A stretch of 7,924 nt of DNA, from positions 1-7,924 of the forward strand of contig CAMWZE010000060.1 of assembly GCA_947178685.1 (NCBI GenBank), read 5' to 3'. This stretch comes from an uncultured Porphyromonadaceae bacterium (GTDB taxonomy: Bacteria; Bacteroidota; Bacteroidia; Bacteroidales; Muribaculaceae). Below the pieces are notes generated by a model. The model worked only from the letters and a program-made list of their open reading frames with translations, made no database searches and was not told the DNA's origin. Made by a program: the position numbers and the translations under genes. Shown here in pieces: positions 1 to 6,892 of the stretch. Position 1 is the stretch's first letter, and every line of letters starts with the position of its first letter.

Positions 1-1
1 A

Positions 2-370
2 GACAATACTCCGGGTTGCACTGCGGAGGCTGTGAGCTTCCGCGACAACTACGACACGTTCCTTCAGATGGGTTATCAGGTGATCGGAGTGAGCAAAGAT
101 TCAGAGGCGAGCCATCAGAAGTTTGCGGAGAAACAGAATCTTCCTTTCCCACTTGTGGCTGACACGGAGACAACACTCTGCCAGCTTGCCGGAGTATGGC
201 AGAAAAAGAAGATGGCCGGACGGGAGTATATGGGTATCGTGCGCACTACTTTCGTCTGCAATAACGATGGCACCGTTACTGATAAGATCGATAAGGTGAA
301 GACCAAGACAGCATCTGACCAGCTTTTTGAGCTTCTCGACGGCCGCGGAGCTATTAATCCGGCTCCATAA
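2..370 (+). CDS. bcp: Thioredoxin-dependent peroxiredoxin, Bcp/PrxQ type (5' partial)
   Basis: This protein would reduce hydrogen peroxide and organic hydroperoxides in the cytoplasm through a reactive cysteine. The frame is open from base 2, so the start codon and the N-terminal strands lie outside the window. The GTG at 32 is an internal valine codon, not a start. The first visible residues, DNTPGCTAEA, are the active-site loop, with the peroxidatic cysteine at 17-19. The later stretches VIGVSKDS, FPLVADTE and GIVRTTFV match the Bcp/PrxQ core in order. Compared with E. coli Bcp, which I recall as using Cys45 and Cys50, the Cys50 position is valine here (codon 32-34). The position used as an alpha-3 resolving cysteine in Xanthomonas PrxQ is alanine. 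The cysteine matching E. coli Cys99 is kept (179-181). It is followed by a terminator, so it probably ends a transcription unit. The family call is secure; the resolving mechanism is inferred. Confidence 0.93.
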   Translation, partial: DNTPGCTAEAVSFRDNYDTFLQMGYQVIGVSKDSEASHQKFAEKQNLPFPLVADTETTLCQLAGVWQKKKMAGREYMGIVRTTFVCNNDGTVTDKIDKVKTKTASDQLFELLDGRGAINPAP

Positions 371-441
371 GGGTTGTGAGTTACAAGAATAAGCTTCTGT
401 AACTCGAAAAATAATTTAAGCTGACACTTCCACTTATTTAA

Positions 442-478
442 AGCGGTGACGTGCCTTGGCATATCACCGCTATTTTTT
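442..478 (+). terminator. Rho-independent terminator after the peroxiredoxin gene
   Basis: The arms AGCGGTGA (442-449) and TCACCGCT (464-471) form a perfect 8-bp GC-containing stem. Inside the loop, TGC (452-454) and GCA (459-461) can pair further. A T-rich tail (471-478, TATTTTTT) follows directly. It lies 71 bases after the peroxiredoxin stop and only 14 bases before the nhaA start codon, so it could also act as a leader hairpin or attenuator for nhaA. I saw no clear Bacteroidetes promoter (TTTG about 19-20 bases before TAnnTTTG) between 371 and 492. Confidence 0.8.
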
Positions 479-492
479 AATCTCCTTATACT

Positions 493-1866
493 ATGGCACA
501 AGTTTTTTACACAGCGAGGAAAACTATAAAGAATCTCACCAACGGTGGCAACGTGCTTCTGGTGGCTACAGCCTTGGCACTGATTGTAGTGAATCTTCCG
601 TTCCTCCATGATTTCTATAACTCGTTATGGACCCATGAACTCGCTCTCCAGGTGGGAAAGTTTAATCTGTTCAGCCATCATGGACATCCCATGAGCATTA
701 TGGCGTTTATCAATGATGCCCTGATGGCAGTATTCTTCTTTTCCGTGGGTCTTGAGATAAAGAGAGAGGTTCTTGTTGGAGAATTATCCTCTTTCCGTCA
801 GGCATTGTTGCCGATAGTAGCCGCTATCGGCGGTATGGTGGTGCCTGTAGGTCTCTTCTTTTTGATGGGCCATGGCTCCGATTATATTGGTGGAGCCGCC
901 ATACCTATGGCCACAGACATAGCCTTCTCACTCGGAGTGCTGGCGATGCTCGGCAATAGGGTGCCAATCTCGCTGAAAGTATTTCTGACCACATTGGCGG
1001 TGGTTGACGATATAGGCGGAATCCTTGTGATCGCCATCTTCTACAGTTCTCACATCAGCTACGAGTTGCTCTTTATTGCAGCTCTTCTGTTAGGCATATT
1101 GGTTCTCGGCGGTAAATTAGGCATTCAGAGCAAAGTGTTCTATCTTGGCATCGGAGCCTTCATCTGGTTCCTATTCCTCAATGCCGGAATTCATCCCACA
1201 ATTGCCGGAGTGTTGATAGCCTTCTGCGTGCCGGCTACTCCGGTCTATGCCCCCAAGAAGTATATAAAGACCATCCGTAAGAATATCGGATTTTTTGCAA
1301 GCGAGGATGATGAGAAATTGACAGAGAAGACCATCCTCACTCATCAGCAGCTCAACTGGCTGAAGGAGATTGAATCCGCTTCGGATAAGGTGATATCACC
1401 GCTCCAGGATATGGAAGACTCGTTGCATCCGATTGTCAATTACATTATAGTGCCACTCTTTGCTTTTGCAAATGCCGGCATATTTTTCGGCGACCTTCAG
1501 CTGAGCGCACTCTTCCATGGCGTGGCTCCGGCAATAATTATCGGACTCGTCGTTGGTAAATTCTTAGGAATTTTCCTCTTTTCATGGTTATGCATAAAAT
1601 TAAATTGGGCTCCGATGCCCGATGGATGCAATTGGAAGCAACTTGCAGCCGTTAGTATGTTGGGCGGTATCGGTTTCACCGTATCACTCTTTATAGCCAA
1701 TCTCTCGTTCGGCACCGGCGATCCCTATCTCTCGCAATTGCTCAACAATGCCAAGTTGGGAATCCTTGTGGGATCTTTCCTTGCCGGCTTCCTCGGATGG
1801 CTGTTCCTTTATCTCACCTTGCCGAAAAGTTTGCCGGAGAGTGAGCCAAAGGAGGAAATGGAATAA
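493..1866 (+). CDS. nhaA: Na+/H+ antiporter NhaA
   Basis: This integral inner-membrane antiporter expels Na+ (or Li+) in exchange for protons and supports pH and sodium homeostasis. At 457 residues it is longer than the 388-residue E. coli protein. The signatures run in family order: NDALMAVFFFSVGLEIKRE (residues 74-92), ATDIAF with Asp142 (E. coli Asp133), and VVDDIGG with Asp172 and Asp173 (E. coli Asp163/Asp164, the ion-binding pair). Next come FAFANAG (324-329), VGKFLGI with Lys356 (E. coli Lys300) and GGIGFTVSLFIA near 391-402. All catalytic residues I know are present. The extra length is mainly a charged, probably cytoplasmic loop at about 252-311 before LHP, where E. coli has roughly 20 residues. 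The ATG at 493 gives a natural N-terminus; no strong Shine-Dalgarno is visible, as is usual in Bacteroidetes. It appears to lead a three-gene unit, with the next start 29 bases after its stop. Confidence 0.97.
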   Translation: MAQVFYTARKTIKNLTNGGNVLLVATALALIVVNLPFLHDFYNSLWTHELALQVGKFNLFSHHGHPMSIMAFINDALMAVFFFSVGLEIKREVLVGELSSFRQALLPIVAAIGGMVVPVGLFFLMGHGSDYIGGAAIPMATDIAFSLGVLAMLGNRVPISLKVFLTTLAVVDDIGGILVIAIFYSSHISYELLFIAALLLGILVLGGKLGIQSKVFYLGIGAFIWFLFLNAGIHPTIAGVLIAFCVPATPVYAPKKYIKTIRKNIGFFASEDDEKLTEKTILTHQQLNWLKEIESASDKVISPLQDMEDSLHPIVNYIIVPLFAFANAGIFFGDLQLSALFHGVAPAIIIGLVVGKFLGIFLFSWLCIKLNWAPMPDGCNWKQLAAVSMLGGIGFTVSLFIANLSFGTGDPYLSQLLNNAKLGILVGSFLAGFLGWLFLYLTLPKSLPESEPKEEME

Positions 1867-1895
1867 ATCACAGTTCAAACCAACCGACATCATAG

Positions 1896-2609
1896 ATGAT
1901 AGATTATCTGATCCAACTGGATACAAATGTGTTTCTATGGCTAAATTCGCAACATAACCTTTTCTGGGATGTGGTGATGAAGATGGCCAGCGGCAAAATC
2001 ATATGGGCCGGGTTTTATCTGGCTTTGGCTTTTGCCTTATGGAGAGCCTATGGCTGGCGTGCGGCTTTGGCCGGCGTGCTGGCCTCAGCTCTCTGTGTGT
2101 TAGTAGCCGACCAATTCACGGCCTCACTCTTGCGACCCTATTTCGCCAGGCTGCGGCCGGCTAACATTCAGAATCCGATTTCGCCATTAGTGCATATCGT
2201 AGATGGCTATAGGGCGGGCCGTTATGGATTTCCATCGAGCCATGCCTCCAACACGTTTGCCATCGCCATGTTTATGTCGCTGATAGTCCGACGGAGGAGG
2301 TTTACCATATTCCTGTTTTTATGGGCGCTCCTGAATTGCTATTCCCGTATTTATCTCGGAGTACATTATACAGGGGATATTCTCACCGGTCTCACTATCG
2401 GTGCAATCGTGGGATGGCTCATATATCTCCTTTTCCGTTGGAGCTGTCGCAGGTTAGGGATATATAAGGATATAGAGCGGGGCGATTCATGGATTAACGC
2501 TCAAATAGGCAAGTGGCATTTCAGGTTCAGACCTATAGACGTGCCGATCACTATTGAGATTATTACCATTTTGGTAATGCTTATTTCGGCCACCGCGATA
2601 TTTTTCTAA
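1896..2609 (+). CDS. PAP2-family membrane phosphatase
   Basis: This multi-pass membrane protein has the PAP2 (type 2 phosphatidic acid phosphatase) catalytic signature. Such enzymes hydrolyse lipid phosphates, for example undecaprenyl pyrophosphate, phosphatidate or lipid A phosphates; the substrate cannot be read from the sequence. The three motifs of the family are present. Motif 1 is RPYFARLRP at residues 80-88, with Arg80 where the consensus has Lys. Motif 2 is FPSSHASN at 112-119, with His116. Motif 3 is YSRIYLGVHYTGD at 149-161, with Arg151, nucleophile His157 and Asp161. Hydrophobic segments surround these motifs, and after a polar stretch (about 185-215) a final hydrophobic segment ends the protein at 237. 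The ATG at 1896 is preferred because it gives a compact N-terminus just before the first hydrophobic region. It sits between nhaA (29-base gap) and an editing protein (7-base gap), so co-transcription is likely. Confidence 0.92.
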   Translation: MIDYLIQLDTNVFLWLNSQHNLFWDVVMKMASGKIIWAGFYLALAFALWRAYGWRAALAGVLASALCVLVADQFTASLLRPYFARLRPANIQNPISPLVHIVDGYRAGRYGFPSSHASNTFAIAMFMSLIVRRRRFTIFLFLWALLNCYSRIYLGVHYTGDILTGLTIGAIVGWLIYLLFRWSCRRLGIYKDIERGDSWINAQIGKWHFRFRPIDVPITIEIITILVMLISATAIFF

Positions 2610-2616
2610 GTAAAAA

Positions 2617-3111
2617 ATGAATTATATGGAAGATAATATGAAAGTTACTGAGCCGGAAATTCCGGTTCTCAATGAGCATAATAAGAAAGAATACCCTCCG
2701 ATGCACACTGCGGAGCATCTGCTTAACGGAGAGATAGCTCGCCGCTATGGACATGGACGAGCCTTCAGCTCTCATATAGAGCGTAAGAAATCAAAACTCG
2801 ATTATCATCTCCCTGAGCCCCTCTCGCCGGAGGAGATCAAGAGCCTTGAGGATTACATCAACTCGGTTATAGATGCCGACGTGGAGGTAAGCGTGGAGTT
2901 TATACCGAAGGAGGAGGCTGCCTCAAGATTCGATATGGAGCGTCTGCCGGAGGATGCTTCCGACACGGTAAGAATAGTGAAAGTAGGGGATTATGATGAG
3001 TGTCTCTGCATTGGCGATCATGTGAAGCGCACCTCTGAGATTGGCCGCTTCCGCATCACCAGCACCCGTTATGCCGATGGCGTGCAGCGTATAGTATTCA
3101 AACTCGACTGA
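2617..3111 (+). CDS. AlaX-like free-standing alanyl-tRNA editing protein
   Basis: This small cytoplasmic protein (164 residues) resembles the second additional domain (SAD) of threonyl- and alanyl-tRNA synthetases. Free-standing AlaX proteins deacylate mischarged tRNA(Ala), removing Ser or Gly. Two halves of the expected zinc site are visible: HTAEH (His30 and His34) and CIGDH (Cys131 and His135), matching the CGGTH-type motif of AlaRS editing sites. SSHIERKKSKLDYHL (51-65) matches the SxHI...K..IDF region, and EIGRFRI (141-147) matches the GxIGxFKI that follows the cysteine motif. There is no N-terminal beta-barrel domain, so it is closest to the short AlaX class of about 155-160 residues. 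In-frame ATGs at 2617, 2626 and 2638 all precede conserved sequence, so the exact start is uncertain. Specificity for tRNA(Ala) rather than tRNA(Thr) is inferred. It is the last gene before a strong terminator. Confidence 0.85.
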   Translation: MNYMEDNMKVTEPEIPVLNEHNKKEYPPMHTAEHLLNGEIARRYGHGRAFSSHIERKKSKLDYHLPEPLSPEEIKSLEDYINSVIDADVEVSVEFIPKEEAASRFDMERLPEDASDTVRIVKVGDYDECLCIGDHVKRTSEIGRFRITSTRYADGVQRIVFKLD

Positions 3112-3138
3112 TATCAAACTCGGACGTTATCATAGTTA

Positions 3139-3185
3139 AGGAGCAATGGTGTTTGGCATATTACACCATTGCTCCTCAGCTTTTA
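3139..3185 (+). terminator. Rho-independent terminator at the convergent junction
   Basis: A perfect 14-bp stem is formed by AGGAGCAATGGTGT (3139-3152) and ACACCATTGCTCCT (3163-3176), with a 10-base loop. On the plus strand it is followed by CAGCTTTTAT, a short T tract at 3181-3185, so it would end the nhaA unit 28 bases after the editing gene. Read on the minus strand it lies about 40 bases past the CcsA-type stop, but what follows there (CTTAACTATG) is not a U tract. Termination of the minus-strand operon here is therefore possible but weaker. Confidence 0.85.
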
Positions 3186-3218
3186 TATCATCAATATCGT
3201 AAGTTGCAGTTTATCTAT

Positions 3219-5120
3219 TCAGGCGTAGGAATGGAGTCCGCTAAGTAGATAGTTGGCGCCAAAATATGTGAAGATCACCGAGAGTATGGCGAAAAGGATG
3301 TAGAGGTTGAATACTCTCTCTCTTCGGAAAAGGGAGAGTCTGCGGTCTCCCCAATGCACAGGAAGAGCATATATCAGCCACATTACAAGAGCACAGGTCT
3401 CCTTTGGATCCCAACCCCAGTAGCGACCCCAGGTCTGATTTGCCCAGACAGCGCCAATGAAAATCCCGGCCCCTAAAAGGCACACGGCGGGAGTGAGCAG
3501 GATACGGTTGAGTAGAGTAAGTTGTTCAGAACTCGGTTTATCTTTCACAACAAGAGCTACTATGGCAAGTATGGCCATAAGGAAGAAAAGCGCATAAGCC
3601 ACCATCACCACCATTACGTGAACAGAGAGCAAAGGACTCGCCAGCACCGGCATCATGGCTCCGATGCGGGGTGTACGTCCCCCCATTGCCGCCACAAACA
3701 ATGCCATTGCAGCCACAATCAACAGACTCCCTTTCAATGTGAGATTTCTGCAGAGAGCCACACCAACCAGCGATACGAGAGCCATAAACATCATTGTCTC
3801 CGGTCCGTTGGAAAGTGGCACATGGCCGCTTATCCACCAGAGCGCTCCCATTGAAGTGGTCAGGTAGATCAATAGCATCCAGCCAACCACACTTGTCACC
3901 GGTTTTATAATATTGGTGTATCTCGCATTTCTGAGAGGGAGTATCAATGCGAGTAAGCCAATGCACACTGCAATAATTCCCCCGTAAGCCGGACGAGCGA
4001 ATCTGTTATAGTATCTCTCAGCCTCAACTTTAGCATAAGAGGGTAGCGGAGTGTCCAATGCAAATTCACGTTGCTTCTCTATGAGAGTGGAGATCTCTTC
4101 GTTGGCTTGAATATTCTTCCCTTTTAGAAGCAGCTCCTTTAACTTCGGCATCGCTGTCTGCATGAAAGTCCATTGCTCAAGACTCATTCCGGATGGTTTA
4201 CGTCCTGTCAAGGATAACCATTCTATATCTCCATTTACAGTCTTATAAGGATAGATACGGAATATTTCACCGGTGCCGATCCAAGTGATAAGAGCCTTTC
4301 GTTCAGCCAGCTTCTTCTCCTCTTTGGAAACCGGATATGCGGCTATCTCCTCAGTTTCAGGATGATTCTGCATATAATCTCGTTGCCATCTGTCATAATA
4401 GAAGAGCCATCCCGAAAGCACCTGCTCTGCTGTGTAGCCTTTGTACGACTCTTTGCCGTATAGTGTAGTTGTGATGTCGCGTGCCATAGTCTGAATGGGA
4501 GCGATGCGGTCGTTCCAGTAGACAAGGACTTTACCGAAATTTGACGCCAAAGGGCGTTGCATCACCGGCAGGGGAGAGTCTGTGGTCGATTGGCCATAGC
4601 TGCAAAGTGATATTGAGAGCAGTAGGATCGCGGGTAAGGCTTTGCGGTATTTTCTGAGCATCGCGTGCCATGCAGTGTTTGATTGGAAGAAGAAACCTAT
4701 CATCCCGATACCAAGTAATAGATATCCTGTGTAAGTAATTGCTATGCCACATGGATCCCGGCTAACTGATAGTGTGGAACTTTCGCTACCGATACCCGAT
4801 TGATAGAAACGCCAACCTTTAAATTCACCCACTTTATTCATCGACACCGGAATGATTTGACCCTCTATGGTTAGTACACTTCTGAAATCCATAGGTGTGG
4901 TGGTTGCCGGATAATAGTCGATCTCAACTTTATCAAGCTTAATAGAAAAAGGGAATTCCCCGGTGCCCGGTCCGGATTCCTTTTCAAAAAAAGATATCGG
5001 TTCGGCATCGGTGTGCAACGTGATTTTTCCTTGTATACCGAAGAAATGTGTGACAATCGCCCCGGCCAATATTATGACCAGGGCGATATGTAGAAGTATT
5101 GTGAATGGTTGGCGTCTCAT
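3219..5120 (-). CDS. ccsA: Fused ResB/CcsA cytochrome c maturation protein (system II)
   Basis: This inner-membrane protein (633 residues) would export heme and ligate it to CxxCH motifs of apocytochromes c on the outer face of the membrane. The N-terminal part is ResB-like: a first membrane helix with His11 and His25 (about 7-29), an outer segment, then SRDPCGIAITYTGYLLLGIG (120-139) leading into a helix. A second hydrophobic stretch ending in SLCSYGQS (about 160-178) looks like a signal peptide. It is followed by a soluble region of about 200 residues. The CcsA part starts near 378. It contains GHVPLSNGPE with His433, SVHVMVVMVAYA with His501, and the heme-handling WWD region WANQTWGRYWGWDPKE (559-574; bases 3408-3446 cover its core). 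It ends with ALPVHW carrying His589 and YLLSGLHSYA with His630. The start is 22 bases downstream of the diheme oxidoreductase gene, which supports co-transcription with a likely client. Length is shorter than epsilonproteobacterial CcsBA because the ResB part is small. Confidence 0.93.
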   Translation of the reverse strand: MRRQPFTILLHIALVIILAGAIVTHFFGIQGKITLHTDAEPISFFEKESGPGTGEFPFSIKLDKVEIDYYPATTTPMDFRSVLTIEGQIIPVSMNKVGEFKGWRFYQSGIGSESSTLSVSRDPCGIAITYTGYLLLGIGMIGFFFQSNTAWHAMLRKYRKALPAILLLSISLCSYGQSTTDSPLPVMQRPLASNFGKVLVYWNDRIAPIQTMARDITTTLYGKESYKGYTAEQVLSGWLFYYDRWQRDYMQNHPETEEIAAYPVSKEEKKLAERKALITWIGTGEIFRIYPYKTVNGDIEWLSLTGRKPSGMSLEQWTFMQTAMPKLKELLLKGKNIQANEEISTLIEKQREFALDTPLPSYAKVEAERYYNRFARPAYGGIIAVCIGLLALILPLRNARYTNIIKPVTSVVGWMLLIYLTTSMGALWWISGHVPLSNGPETMMFMALVSLVGVALCRNLTLKGSLLIVAAMALFVAAMGGRTPRIGAMMPVLASPLLSVHVMVVMVAYALFFLMAILAIVALVVKDKPSSEQLTLLNRILLTPAVCLLGAGIFIGAVWANQTWGRYWGWDPKETCALVMWLIYALPVHWGDRRLSLFRRERVFNLYILFAILSVIFTYFGANYLLSGLHSYA

Positions 5121-5142
5121 TCTCAGATTTTTATTGTTAGCT

Positions 5143-6786
5143 TTAGATTGCGTCTACAAATTTCACCACGGCATCGCGGTCAGCTTTAGGAAGCTTTCTG
5201 AAGAGCTCGATAGAATAGCGTGCATCACTTTGTGAAGAGAAGCCGTGCCACATGATAGCTTCCATTGCAGTCCGAGCGCGGCAATCGTGCAGACGGTCGG
5301 CTGTAGCACTTCCTGTAACTTTCTGATGGAGTCCGCGTCCCCAGAGAGGAGTTGTGCGACACCATCCTCCCCGGATATCGTGTCCCCTGCAGAGATTATG
5401 ATGAACCATATCGGTATACGGCGATATTTTCTGATAAGGATAACGAGGCAGCTCATTGCCATTGAAAAATTTGGCGGGATCAACTACATTGTCGGGGCCT
5501 GTGGTCCACGACGGACGGTGGCAGTAGTCACATCCGATCTCAGCAAAGATTTCCTTACCTCGGATCACGTCAGGATCGTCAACGTCACGCACGGCGGGAA
5601 CGGCGAGACCACGGTGCCACACCATCAGATCGGTATACTCATCGTCGCTCATTTCCGGATCGAGCTCCTTATCATTAAGGTAAGCCAGGATTCTCTCCTC
5701 CAGACTGCCTTCCCAATAGGAGGGATGAGCATGGTCAGGGTCGATACGGTTGATGTAATTTTCGAAACCGGCCTGCACCTCAGGGTCTTTCGAGGAGTAG
5801 AGTGCATATGTGCCGGCAGCGTCAAGGTAGTGGTAGCGACGGTCGGAGCGTGTCACGTTGGTGATGTTCCAGATGGCATTCGCTCCGGCTGCATCCTGAA
5901 GAGGACCACGTGAGAGAGCATAAGTGAAGCGTCTGACATATTTTGTACCATCGCCCTGAAGAGCGTTTGTATACATCGATACCCAATCTCCGGCTGAATA
6001 GAAAGCAGGATTGAAGCCATTCACCATAAATCCATCTTGCTCCTCCTTACGGTATTGTGCAAGTATGTCCTCCTCGGTGATCGCGTCAAGCAGACCTGTG
6101 CCATAGATTCCGATGGTAGATTCGAGCTTCACTGCATACTCTCCGGGAAGTTCGTAACCCTGATTTACCACATATATGGCATCAGTGGGCATTGTCACTT
6201 CAGGATACTGCAGTTCATAGGTCTCACCATCGGGGAATGAATTGTTCCATTCATCAACGGCATTCTTCCATGTCACTTTTATCTTCGACTCATCAAGCGG
6301 AGCCTTAAAAGGGGCTACGGCATGACCCTGAGGCATGCCGGCGAGCCAGCTTACGTAAGCCTCGGTTGAGGGATCGTGCACCACGAGCAGGCAACCGTTG
6401 CCAATCTCGTTGGTGTTGAAGCTCCCTTCCGGAATCCTTGTGCCATGTCCATAGTTGGGGTGGCAGTGTGTACATGAGGAGCGTATATACACAGGCCCGA
6501 GTCCGGCTCTTACACCGGTTTGGTTAGCCATGAATGGTTTTTCAAATAGAGCTTCCCCATTTTTGAACGACTGATATAGTCCCTGACGGTCGATTGCCGG
6601 GGAAGGTTGCTCAAACACATTGGTGGTGCTCAGGAATGTAGTGCCCAATTCTCCACCTGCATAATACCATTCCGGAAGAGAGGTCTCCTCCGGGTCAACA
6701 TCGGTGATTTTCTCCTCAGAGCATGACGCGCAGATTAAAGCCACACACGCCATGAGGGTATAGTTAAGTCTGTATGTCGGTTTCAT
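5143..6786 (-). CDS. Di-haem oxidoreductase (DUF1111, 'thiol oxidoreductase') lipoprotein
   Basis: This is an exported two-heme c-type cytochrome of the di-haem oxidoreductase/putative peroxidase family (DUF1111). Two CxxCH heme attachment motifs are visible: SCTHCHPNYG (Cys105, Cys108, His109; bases 6460-6474) and GCDYCHRPSW (Cys419, Cys422, His423; bases 5518-5532). The C-terminal signature RTTPLWGRGLHQ (477-488), then LHDCRART (499-506) and AIMWHG (510-515), matches the family's RTxPLWGxGL...LHDGRAR...ILWHGG. The Gly of LHDGRA is Cys502 here. The N-terminus has a positively charged start, a hydrophobic core and ICASC (18-22), a near-consensus lipobox that would make Cys22 the lipidated residue. 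The SEEK that follows is acidic, as in Bacteroidetes surface-export signals. Its reaction is not established; the old name 'thiol oxidoreductase' is not proof of activity. Members often sit beside imelysin genes, as here. The downstream CcsA-type protein would mature its hemes. Confidence 0.93.
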   Translation of the reverse strand: MKPTYRLNYTLMACVALICASCSEEKITDVDPEETSLPEWYYAGGELGTTFLSTTNVFEQPSPAIDRQGLYQSFKNGEALFEKPFMANQTGVRAGLGPVYIRSSCTHCHPNYGHGTRIPEGSFNTNEIGNGCLLVVHDPSTEAYVSWLAGMPQGHAVAPFKAPLDESKIKVTWKNAVDEWNNSFPDGETYELQYPEVTMPTDAIYVVNQGYELPGEYAVKLESTIGIYGTGLLDAITEEDILAQYRKEEQDGFMVNGFNPAFYSAGDWVSMYTNALQGDGTKYVRRFTYALSRGPLQDAAGANAIWNITNVTRSDRRYHYLDAAGTYALYSSKDPEVQAGFENYINRIDPDHAHPSYWEGSLEERILAYLNDKELDPEMSDDEYTDLMVWHRGLAVPAVRDVDDPDVIRGKEIFAEIGCDYCHRPSWTTGPDNVVDPAKFFNGNELPRYPYQKISPYTDMVHHNLCRGHDIRGGWCRTTPLWGRGLHQKVTGSATADRLHDCRARTAMEAIMWHGFSSQSDARYSIELFRKLPKADRDAVVKFVDAI

Positions 6787-6828
6787 CTTTAAATTTCTCT
6801 TGTATCAGTTATCTTTGTTTATAAGTTA

Positions 6829-6864
6829 TCCTTGCCGGGGCTACAGAAACTACCCCGGCAAGGA
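6829..6864 (-). other. Intercistronic GC-rich hairpin between imelysin and oxidoreductase genes
   Basis: TCCTTGCCGGGG (6829-6840) and CCCCGGCAAGGA (6853-6864) form a perfect 12-bp stem with a 12-base loop. It lies 28 bases past the imelysin stop on the transcribed minus strand. The following bases in transcription direction (TAACTTATAAAC) are not a U tract, so it is not a canonical terminator. It may instead block 3' exonuclease or set the ratio of the two proteins. No Bacteroidetes-type minus-strand promoter was seen in the 106-base gap, which favours read-through into the oxidoreductase gene. Confidence 0.65.
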
Positions 6865-6892
6865 AAAGTAAATATAACAGAGTGAATTATGG

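Noticed and set aside
32..34. GTG as the start codon of the peroxiredoxin
   Set aside because: The frame is open to base 2 and the upstream residues DNTPGCTAEA are the conserved active site, so the gene is truncated by the window edge.
115..609. Minus-strand frame of 164 codons over the peroxiredoxin end and nhaA start
   Set aside because: It spans two well-supported plus-strand genes and a terminator, and has no family signature.
3139..3176. Inverted repeat as a mobile-element end or attachment site
   Set aside because: It lies between two convergent gene ends, has a T tract after it and no target duplication or transposase nearby, so a terminator explains it.
3538..3966. Minus-strand frame of 142 codons rich in His, Cys and Gly
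   Set aside because: It is an out-of-frame reading of the CcsA membrane domain on the same strand; its composition reflects shifted hydrophobic codons.
5245..5913. Open plus-strand frame of 222 codons opposite the diheme oxidoreductase
   Set aside because: It is antisense to a gene with clear heme motifs, and its translation shows no recognisable domain. Long antisense frames arise easily from codon bias.
6810..6817. Plus-strand TATCTTTG, a perfect match to the Bacteroidetes -7 box
   Set aside because: No TTTG is correctly spaced upstream and no plus-strand gene lies downstream; it would only make antisense RNA to imelysin. An 8-mer with two free positions is common by chance.
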